Source: RQOF01 sp964394475 (GTDB taxonomy: Bacteria; Calditrichota; Calditrichia; RBG-13-44-9). From it: DNA of 11,232 bases. The stretch is taken from positions 1 through 11,232 of the forward strand of contig CAYMXZ010000115.1 in assembly GCA_964394475.1 (NCBI GenBank), in the 5' to 3' direction. Positions 1-5,666 of this stretch are shown here, piece after piece. Under the pieces are notes generated by a model. That model was not told where the DNA came from. It searched no databases and worked only from the letters and a program-made list of their open reading frames with translations. Every line of letters starts with the position of its first letter. Position 1 is the stretch's first letter. A program made the translations under genes and the position numbers.

Positions 1-912
1 GAATTCTTTTCCGACGATGGGAATAACAGAAACACGAAAGCGGATCATGTACCCATTCACTTTGCGCTGGATAAAACCATCCTGCGATTTTTCTCTCTCG
101 AAGCGGTCCACATTTTTCGAACGGTCTTTAATCACTGCCGCCAGGGATTCCGGTCGTACGCCTTCCTGCACATGCCATAAGCGCAATTGCCCATCAAGTC
201 GCATATGAATTTCAGTGGTTTTTGGCCCTTTGGGAATAACGTGAATATCACTGGCACCTTTTCTTACTGCCTCTACCAGCATTCCTTCCACCAGATTGAC
301 CAGCAGACTTTTATTGATTTCAGCTTCAATTGCCTCTTCATCTAACTGGTCTTCATCAGTATCCCCACCTTCAATTTCCATGGCCATATCGTCCATCTCT
401 TTGAGATAGACATTCTCATCGGGATTGATTTTATCGATTAGACCATCGAGTTCCGCGCGTTTAACATAACACACCTCATAGCGTTTGGCACCGATAGCCC
501 GCGCTATTTGTGGAATATGTTTGTTGGTGGGATCAGAGGCTAAAATGATGAGCACATATGGACGGTATTCATCATATTTATAGACCAGGATTTTTTCTTC
601 TTTCATCAAGGCCCGCATCGGTTCCGGAAGCGGATCCAGCATCTTGCGCATGAAGTTGATGCGGTTGTCATCGATATTCTCTTTTTCCAGAGAAATTTCA
701 CGAAAGCCGTATAACTGAGTGACCTGCTGAAAGACCTTGTCATGATCCACCCCAAAGTCTTTTACCAGAATCTGGGCCAGGGTTCGTCCATCTTTCTGGC
801 CACTTTCTTTCAGTTTAATGGCCTTTTCCAGAGTGGCAAAATTGATGATCCCCTTCTTCAAAAGGGTTACACCCAGCCGGTCACTGACATCTATTTTGTT
901 CGTCATCGCCAT
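1..912 (-). CDS. pilB: Type IV pilus / type II secretion assembly ATPase, N-terminal part (PilB/GspE family), cut by window edge
   Basis: This is the cytoplasmic ATPase that powers pilin polymerisation on the PilC-type platform. 304 codons are visible from ATG at 912. Residues about 10-165 look like the GspE/MshE N-terminal domain (DRLGVTLLKKGII, then LAQILVKDFGV). Residues 173-199 form a strongly acidic linker. From about 200 the protein enters the secretion-ATPase core: VEAVRKGASDIHVIP (212-226), MRLDGQLR (237-244), SQDGF (276-280) and RFRVSVIP (291-298). The window ends before Walker A, so ATPase motifs cannot be checked. A second in-frame ATG two codons later (906) is equally possible, and neither has a strong ribosome site (a weak AGAAAGA lies upstream). 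The gene starts about 40 nt after the pilC stop, which suggests one operon. PilB and GspE cannot be told apart from this fragment. The family is clear. Confidence 0.9.
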   Translation of the reverse strand, partial: MAMTNKIDVSDRLGVTLLKKGIINFATLEKAIKLKESGQKDGRTLAQILVKDFGVDHDKVFQQVTQLYGFREISLEKENIDDNRINFMRKMLDPLPEPMRALMKEEKILVYKYDEYRPYVLIILASDPTNKHIPQIARAIGAKRYEVCYVKRAELDGLIDKINPDENVYLKEMDDMAMEIEGGDTDEDQLDEEAIEAEINKSLLVNLVEGMLVEAVRKGASDIHVIPKGPKTTEIHMRLDGQLRLWHVQEGVRPESLAAVIKDRSKNVDRFEREKSQDGFIQRKVNGYMIRFRVSVIPIVGKEF

Positions 913-952
913 ACGATTTATTTCTACTAATTTTTCTTTCTAATCTCTTACC

Positions 953-2293
953 TTATCCAATGGGAGATTTTGGAGAAACCAGAGCGGTTTCAGAAGAAAC
1001 CAGGGTCAAAGCTGTCATAACCACCATGATGATCATGGCCACAATGATCTGCACTAAGTCCACTGCATTTTTCAACTTATAGACGGTTTCTTTTTCATAA
1101 TAATTGGCGATCTGAACCGCAGTCATTTTCACCGTACCGGTTTCAGCTCCCGAACTAAAGCGTGATAAAGCGGTGGGAGTAAATACTCCTGCTTCTTTAA
1201 AAGAGTCAACCAATCCTCGTCCTTCTCTCAACATGGCCGGTATGGCGATCTCTTTAATGCGGTCCTCAAAAAATCTATTACCACACGCCTCGGCCGCCAG
1301 ACGAATCGCATCCACGTTTTCACCCGATCCACTGTACAGAGAATAAAAGACCCGACAAAAGATTTCGATGGTTGTCTTATGGACAATGGGACCGATAATC
1401 GGGAGTTTAAGAATATACCGATCTTTTAAATACTTTCCTTTGGGTGTTTGTAAGAAATAGAAAAAACCGCCTAAAGCAATTGCACTGACTAATAAGAACA
1501 TCGGCATATTGGCAATAAGAAAATCACTCAAGTCCAGAGTTGCCTTGGTCATCGGCGGCAATTCACTTCCAAGTTTCAGGAAAAGCTTGGCAGTCTCAGG
1601 GAATATGTATGCGACATAAAATATACAGGCACCAAATAATATTAATAACGTAAACAAAGGCATGATCAGTGCCTGGCGCAAATTCTTACGAAACTCCGCA
1701 TTCCTTTCCAGAAATTTGGCCGTACTCTCATAAATATCCGCCATGGTACCACTTTTGGATGCTAAGCCCAGCATACGGGCGGTGAATTTTCCCAGTACTC
1801 GCTCTTGCTTGATGAAGGCTTCCTCACTATCCTTCCCCTGCCGCAAATCATTATTTATTTGTCGCACCGCGTCACGCAATACTGGATTATTAAGGTCATT
1901 GGACAACAACTGCAAAACTTCATTGAAGGGTAATTTTTCTCGAAGTAAATCGGCGCTTAAACGAACAAAAGTAACAATATCGGCTGCCGGTGGTTTTAAA
2001 GTCATAAACCCAATTTTTGGCTGGATGCGCAGAACTTGATATCCTAATTTTGTCAGCGCCTGTTGAACTTCCTGCTTGGTAAACGCCTTTTGTTCTCCGG
2101 TAATCGGCTTCTCCCCACTCTTCTGAACCTTATACATATAGGTCTTGCGCTTCTGAATCTTATTGATCTTCACCTTATGCTGCGCAGCCATCTTCTTGAT
2201 TTTTTTCTTGGCTTCCGAGCTGGTGTCAGCCGAAATCACTCCCTGCACCATTTTACCATTACTTGCGATACCAAGAAATCTGAATTCTGCCAT
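953..2293 (-). CDS. pilC: Inner-membrane platform protein of type IV pilus / type II secretion (PilC/GspF family)
   Basis: This is a polytopic inner-membrane protein on which the assembly ATPase acts to extrude pilin subunits. It has 446 residues; the family is usually near 400. Two T2SSF domains are visible, about 105-225 (FVRLSADLLREKLPFNEVL) and about 310-435 (IFCRVFYSLYSGSGENVDAI, then SSGAETGTVKM). Hydrophobic segments lie near 208-230, 262-285 and 408-430. The N-terminus seems to carry the small PilC N-terminal module twice (about 4-47 and 52-93), which would explain the extra length; see findings. The C-terminus continues about 18 residues past the last membrane helix (SSETALVSPKSPIG). 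The start ATG at 2293 has an upstream GAGGG at about 7 nt. The gene follows the pilin and a stem-loop and precedes pilB. Function is confident; pilus versus secretion use is open. Confidence 0.93.
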   Translation of the reverse strand: MAEFRFLGIASNGKMVQGVISADTSSEAKKKIKKMAAQHKVKINKIQKRKTYMYKVQKSGEKPITGEQKAFTKQEVQQALTKLGYQVLRIQPKIGFMTLKPPAADIVTFVRLSADLLREKLPFNEVLQLLSNDLNNPVLRDAVRQINNDLRQGKDSEEAFIKQERVLGKFTARMLGLASKSGTMADIYESTAKFLERNAEFRKNLRQALIMPLFTLLILFGACIFYVAYIFPETAKLFLKLGSELPPMTKATLDLSDFLIANMPMFLLVSAIALGGFFYFLQTPKGKYLKDRYILKLPIIGPIVHKTTIEIFCRVFYSLYSGSGENVDAIRLAAEACGNRFFEDRIKEIAIPAMLREGRGLVDSFKEAGVFTPTALSRFSSGAETGTVKMTAVQIANYYEKETVYKLKNAVDLVQIIVAMIIMVVMTALTLVSSETALVSPKSPIG

Positions 2294-2310
2294 GGTCTTT
2301 CCCTCATTAG

Positions 2311-2345
2311 ATAAATAAGGCGGGCTTGATGCCCGCCTTATTTAT
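2311..2345 (-). terminator. Perfect 15-bp stem-loop between pilin and pilC
   Basis: Arms at 2311-2325 (ataaataaggcgggc) and 2331-2345 (gcccgccttatttat) are exact reverse complements around a 5-nt loop. The stem begins 8 nt after the pilin stop on the minus strand and ends 17 nt before the pilC start codon. The GC-rich core is followed by TTATTTAT, a modest U-rich tail for the minus-strand transcript. It could be a partial terminator or a 3' stabiliser that keeps pilin mRNA in excess over pilC and pilB. Because pilC has its own ribosome site just after the stem, read-through is expected. The structure is seen directly; its role is inferred. Confidence 0.75.
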
Positions 2346-2353
2346 GCCCAGAC

Positions 2354-2800
2354 TTAGTTCACGATCTCAGTTTGAATTCCAGAAGGAGCAACTGCCGTGC
2401 AGGCCTTCACCGGATAATCAGCATCATCACCCTGCTCTTTTCCCCAACCAACAATATAAATGGTGTCGGTTACCGAGGTGGTGATAGAAACATTGCTGGT
2501 AGCAGCCGGTCGGTTATCCGGGGAAAGTTGTGCAGTAGTAAATACCCGGTAACTGCCATTGGCATTGGCGGTATCTAACCGTCCTAACTCAAAGCCCTGG
2601 AAATTCTGCGAACCGCCGCCCAATTCATGGGGGGTGCGATAGTATCTCTGAGCTTTGGCAGCCAGGTTGGTCAGGTCGCTAATAACCGCCTGCCGGTTGG
2701 TGTCCACTGCACTCTGCTGGAACATGTTCACGCCGACGGCAATGGCAATACCAACGATGATGATACCTAACACGATGAGCAATAATTGCTGTTGACCCAT
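2354..2800 (-). CDS. Atypical type IV pilin-like protein with a two-residue leader
   Basis: This protein of 148 residues is the likely filament subunit of the adjacent assembly system. It starts MGQQQLLLIVLGIIIVGIAI, one hydrophobic helix (residues about 6-24) running into an amphipathic stretch (QQSAVDTNRQAVISDLTNLA) and a globular C-terminal part with a single Cys. This is the layout of a type IV pilin, but the usual basic leader, the G/FTLIEL cleavage motif and Glu5 are absent. The start is firm: AAGGAGGA lies 6 nt upstream (2807-2814), and an in-frame TAA immediately precedes that site, so no longer leader is possible. The stretch around AAKAQRYYRTPHELGGGSQ resembles small pilin-like proteins I recall from Ignavibacteria/Calditrichota-type genomes (unverified). 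Placement directly before pilC and pilB supports the pilin role. The 3' stem-loop would favour high pilin expression. Confidence 0.75.
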   Translation of the reverse strand: MGQQQLLLIVLGIIIVGIAIAVGVNMFQQSAVDTNRQAVISDLTNLAAKAQRYYRTPHELGGGSQNFQGFELGRLDTANANGSYRVFTTAQLSPDNRPAATSNVSITTSVTDTIYIVGWGKEQGDDADYPVKACTAVAPSGIQTEIVN

Positions 2801-2806
2801 TGTAAA

Positions 2807-2814
2807 TCCTCCTT
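2807..2814 (-). promoter_or_regulatory. Strong Shine-Dalgarno of the pilin gene
   Basis: On the minus strand AAGGAGGA ends 6 nt before the pilin ATG, a near-perfect anti-16S match. An in-frame TAA directly upstream of it (2813-2815) fixes the start, so the leader can only be Met-Gly. Confidence 0.85.
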
Positions 2815-3355
2815 AATTGATTAATTTTGGGTTCATTTGGTTAAACGTTAAGTGAATTAACATAAAGGTCTGATTCTTTCCATCAGGCACCACTTCTTCC
2901 ATTTTCAAACTTCCGTGTTTCATCGTTCCTTCTTTTCATTCTTTTGCATATTCAATTTTATCAATTTTAATGCCAATAATATTAAATCCATTATTTTTAA
3001 TAGGTTATAATTTTCTGTTCTACGTTCGTCATGTTAAATTTGACTGTTTTTTCATCACCTTCTACTAATTAGTCGACACTCCTATTGGAAAATTGAGCTT
3101 TTTTTTGAATTTTTTTGAAGGAGAAAAAAGAACTGAACCGATGAGCTATTGGAGCTTAGAAAATAAAGAAAAGTATTTGTTAAAGTTGCAGAAAATATTC
3201 AGAGAAGTTGTTAAGCAGAAAAGATATTTAATAAAATAAAAAGGCTCTTGTCTATTTTTCAATCAGATAAACCGATGACCACCACTAACTGCTCTTACCT
3301 CCCATATTGAGATCATAACGTTCATCAAAAATAAATATCAATAAAAATCATTTTA
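2815..3355. other. Long AT-rich intergenic stretch upstream of the pilin
   Basis: About 540 bases without a convincing gene separate the pilin start from the uppP terminator. For the pilin this is an unusually long upstream region, so it probably holds its promoter and control sites. I see no clean sigma-70 box pair on the minus strand. A TTGGCAT-N4-TTGAT element (minus strand, 2976 down to about 2960) is a near miss to sigma-54. Two tiny ORFs occur: 36 codons on the minus strand at 2813-2923 and 32 codons on the plus strand at 3141-3239. Both are weakly supported and may be chance in AT-rich DNA. No repeat, tRNA or mobile-element remnant was noticed. Confidence 0.6.
3141..3239 (+). CDS. Possible small ORF, 32 residues, unknown
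   Basis: ATG at 3141 opens a 32-codon frame for a Lys/Leu-rich peptide (MSYWSLENKEKYLLKLQKI, then basic residues) that could form an amphipathic helix. A GAAGGAG lies upstream at 3117-3123, but the 17-nt gap is too long for a normal ribosome site. A weak plus-strand promoter-like pair (TTGACT 3040-3045, 17 nt, TACTAA 3063-3068) precedes it, and the stem-loop at 3357-3386 could end such a transcript. No family is recognised. It may well be chance. Confidence 0.15.
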   Translation: MSYWSLENKEKYLLKLQKIFREVVKQKRYLIK

Positions 3356-3356
3356 A

Positions 3357-3386
3357 AAAGGCACCGCGATTTGACGGTGCCCTTTT
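3357..3386 (-). terminator. Rho-independent terminator of the pgeF-barrel-uppP operon
   Basis: Arms ggcaccg (3360-3366) and cggtgcc (3375-3381) form a 7-bp GC-rich stem with an 8-nt loop. On the minus strand the stem is followed directly by TTTTTAAAA, a classical U-tract. It lies about 75 nt past the uppP stop and is correctly oriented for it. On the plus strand the stem is followed by CTTTTAA, so weak bidirectional activity is possible. Confidence 0.8.
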
Positions 3387-3456
3387 AACTGGTGGCAATG
3401 AGGTTACTCCATAAGAGATGATAAAGGAGATATTTTTCTCAGTAGACATTTCTTCA

Positions 3457-4269
3457 CTAAAAAAGATGGGCGAATAAACCAATCAAGCTAATCGCCATAC
3501 AGTAAACTCCAAACCATTCCAATTTTTTACGGCGGATGACGCTCAATAACCAGCGGATGGCCAGGTAACTGGAGAGAAGAGCAGCCAGACTGGCCAGAAC
3601 CAAATTCCTCAGCTCATCAGGAGATAGAGGATTGATCCAGACTTCTCGTAATTTTAAAAGGGTAGCTCCCAGGATCACCGGCACAGCCATAAGAAAAGAA
3701 AACCTGGCGGCGGTTTCTCGGGGAATTCCTAACCATAAGCCGGTCACGATGGTGGAACCAGATCGTGATATTCCAGGCAGAATGGCAAACGCCTGCGCGC
3801 AACCAATCAGGAAAGAAGAGCCAATACCAATCATCTTGTTTTTCTCGGTGGTATAGCGAGAACTCCACACAATAAGACCGGTAACAAACAACATGGCAAA
3901 AGCTAACAGATGATTTTCAAAAATGATTTCAATCTGATCCTCGAAGATTAACCCGAGAATTGCCGCCGGAATAGAAGCAATTAAAATATAAATATTCAGC
4001 AGAGCATACGATTTGCGCTCCTGGCTTAATTGGGGAGATTTCAACTGAAAAATAGCAGGGATGGCTTTCAACATTTGTATAATTTCTTTATGGAATACCC
4101 ACACGACGGCCAGTAAAGAGCCAAAATGGACAAAAACCTCAAAAGCTAATCCGCTCTCAGTGAAGTTCAATAAATGTTCCACAATCACCAGATGTCCAGA
4201 ACTGCTGATGGGCAAGAATTCAGATAATCCCTGCAGAACTCCCAGTACTAATGCTTTTATCAGACTCAC
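3457..4269 (-). CDS. uppP: Undecaprenyl-diphosphate phosphatase (UppP/BacA)
   Basis: An integral inner-membrane phosphatase that converts undecaprenyl diphosphate to the monophosphate, recycling the lipid carrier for peptidoglycan and other wall polymers; excess activity gives bacitracin tolerance. The 270 residues match the usual length. Both family signatures are present: QGLSEFLPISSSGH (13-26) with the conserved Glu17, and PGISRSGST (165-173) with the catalytic-region Arg169. Several hydrophobic helices fill the rest (about 40-60, 88-108, 120-137, 190-208, 222-240, 250-270). The start is GTG at 4269. An in-frame TAA 15 nt upstream excludes a longer form, and GGAGGA lies only 3 nt before the GTG, a rather tight spacing. 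The gene is third in an envelope operon, about 90 nt after the barrel gene. Confidence 0.97.
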   Translation of the reverse strand: MSLIKALVLGVLQGLSEFLPISSSGHLVIVEHLLNFTESGLAFEVFVHFGSLLAVVWVFHKEIIQMLKAIPAIFQLKSPQLSQERKSYALLNIYILIASIPAAILGLIFEDQIEIIFENHLLAFAMLFVTGLIVWSSRYTTEKNKMIGIGSSFLIGCAQAFAILPGISRSGSTIVTGLWLGIPRETAARFSFLMAVPVILGATLLKLREVWINPLSPDELRNLVLASLAALLSSYLAIRWLLSVIRRKKLEWFGVYCMAISLIGLFAHLF

Positions 4270-4359
4270 AAGTCCTCCGGATTAAAGGTCGGGAAAAGCC
4301 ATTTCTATCCATTTACAAATCCCAGAATTTTTGATGACCACCTAATTTTTATAGGCCGA

Positions 4360-4857
4360 TCAAAAAAAGAACCTGAATTTCACGCTTGAAGCCAGGGAAG
4401 TGAAAACTGTAGAGTCATTGCCTTTCTCAGGCGAATTAAAGATCAACTCTACTCCTAACATGCCGGCTGCCGCAAAATTTTTCCACAGAAAAAGATTCAG
4501 TCCCCAATGGCCACCTAAAAACACACGAGAACCTTCCCAGCCAGCTTCGCCGAAGGCATTCGGATTAATATCAAACCTGAGATAACCACCCAGCAAAGGC
4601 GAAAGCCGTCCTCCCTGTAAATACTTATCTACTCCCAACTGAATACCCAGTCCATTGCTATCATCTTCCCCGTTGAAAGAAAATCCAATTCCTGCCTGCA
4701 AGGCTATTCTGTTCTGGATAAAATAACCACCGGAAATAAACGGAGTACGATTGATTTCGAAGTTGAGATATTTATCTCCTGTGGAGAGAGAATCCCGCGC
4801 AAACCCATTTGCGCATAGGAAAGTCATCACCAGGGCCATCAAACTAGTTCTCTTCAT
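4360..4857 (-). CDS. Small outer-membrane beta-barrel protein, unknown role
   Basis: A predicted exported protein of 165 residues. A signal peptide (residues 1-20, MKRTSLMALVMTFLCANGFA, cleavage likely before RD) is followed by alternating-hydrophobicity strands with many Gly and aromatic residues (ISGGYFIQ, RIALQAGIGFSF, GIQLGVDKYL, LGGYLRFDI, FLGGHWGLNLFLW, AAAGMLGVELIF). It ends SSVKFRFFF: a C-terminal Phe is the typical Bam-recognised last strand. Length and pattern suit an eight-stranded barrel. I chose ATG at 4857 because GGAG sits 6 nt upstream; a TTG four codons earlier is open but would place that GGAG inside the gene. It overlaps the pgeF 3' end by 14 nt, which indicates translational coupling. 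No specific family can be named. Confidence 0.8.
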   Translation of the reverse strand: MKRTSLMALVMTFLCANGFARDSLSTGDKYLNFEINRTPFISGGYFIQNRIALQAGIGFSFNGEDDSNGLGIQLGVDKYLQGGRLSPLLGGYLRFDINPNAFGEAGWEGSRVFLGGHWGLNLFLWKNFAAAGMLGVELIFNSPEKGNDSTVFTSLASSVKFRFFF

Positions 4858-5566
4858 TTTTTTCTCCAATAATTTCGATCATATTTATCAACCGATTTTG
4901 AGTTTTATTCCGGCGGTAAGATGGAAGCTGCAACGGACTGCAATGGGTACAGATCAACGATATCTCCAGCTGATCAATCGGAATAGCTGCCTCTATTAAT
5001 TGTTCGCGGATGCACATCTGCAGATCAAAGTAAAATTTTCCATCCCGCTGATGTATCAGCCGTGAAGGGAAATAATCAAAAAATTCTTTTCCAACTTCAT
5101 AACAGCATGCTTGAATAAAGGGTGAAACTGCCACCAGCAATTCTGCAGGATGTATCTCCCATTTTCTGGACAGGATATGTATGGCCTGCGGAATAATGTG
5201 CTGATAAGCACCACGCCATCCTACATGCAGATTGGCAACGATCTTTTTCCCAGGATGATAGCACATCACCGCCGCACAGTCCGCCGTCCGAATAATCAGA
5301 CGCAGACCAGGGAGGGCCGTAATTAAGCCATCACAGGTCTCAAATTTACCAGAATCCGTGGCAATTAAAACCTGATTTCCATGAACCTGCTCAGCCCAGG
5401 CATACCTGCTTTTTCCACCCGGATTCTGTGAAATAAAAAGTCGATCGAGATAATCCTGAAATTCTTCCGGATCATCTATTGATACCGAACTTTCTGGTTT
5501 CCAGACCGTGCAGCAGGAAAGTTCAGCTTGTCCATCAAATACCGAATATCGGATTTCACCAATCAT
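4844..5566 (-). CDS. pgeF: Peptidoglycan editing factor PgeF (YfiH/YlmD family, formerly 'laccase domain protein')
   Basis: A cytoplasmic zinc enzyme; characterised family members hydrolyse UDP-MurNAc-L-Ser, removing wrongly charged precursors before they enter peptidoglycan. Older annotations call the family multicopper polyphenol oxidase. The 240 residues have the normal length. The metal and active-site motifs are intact: EQVHGN (His62), CDGLIT (78-83), RTADCAAV (Cys97) and HVGWRG (His114). Further family blocks are CCYEVG (154-159), FYFDLQ (178-183), CTHC (206-209) and PSYRRN (215-220). The start ATG at 5566 has only a weak CAGG upstream. It opens the three-gene set pgeF, barrel, uppP, two members of which act on peptidoglycan precursors. 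A terminator separates it from the upstream ompA-type gene, so a promoter must lie in 5567-5600, where no clear boxes were seen. Confidence 0.95.
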   Translation of the reverse strand: MIGEIRYSVFDGQAELSCCTVWKPESSVSIDDPEEFQDYLDRLFISQNPGGKSRYAWAEQVHGNQVLIATDSGKFETCDGLITALPGLRLIIRTADCAAVMCYHPGKKIVANLHVGWRGAYQHIIPQAIHILSRKWEIHPAELLVAVSPFIQACCYEVGKEFFDYFPSRLIHQRDGKFYFDLQMCIREQLIEAAIPIDQLEISLICTHCSPLQLPSYRRNKTQNRLINMIEIIGEKNEEN

Positions 5567-5597
5567 CGCCTGGCGAGATAAAATTAATCTTTAATTT

Positions 5598-5637
5598 AAA
5601 TAAACGCCCGACCAAGAAAATTTTCCGGCGGGCTTTA
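5598..5637 (-). terminator. Terminator after the OmpA-type gene
   Basis: Arms gcccg (5606-5610) and cgggc (5629-5633), extended by three A-T pairs past one bulged base, form a stem with an 18-nt loop that can pair further (CCGG with TTGG, using G-U pairs). On the minus strand it is followed by TTTATTTAAATT. It lies about 30 nt past the OmpA-type stop codon and before pgeF, and it separates the two transcription units. Confidence 0.65.
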
Positions 5638-5666
5638 TATTTAAAAAAGAATTCATTTCCTGCTAT

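Noticed and set aside
742..930. Plus-strand open frame opposite the pilB homologue
   Set aside because: Shadow of a well-supported minus-strand gene, with no family resemblance; the same applies to the plus-strand frames at 1743-2039, 2063-2314, 3632-3856, 8530-8842 and the minus-strand frames at 9332-9586 and 10733-10945.
2960..2976. Sigma-54-like promoter TTGGCAT-N4-TTGAT upstream of the pilin
   Set aside because: The invariant GC of the -12 element is replaced by GA; it is attractive because many pilins use sigma-54, but the match is not good enough to call.
4858..4869. TTG start four codons before the barrel gene ATG
   Set aside because: The ribosome site GGAG overlaps these codons; ATG at 4857 is properly spaced from it.
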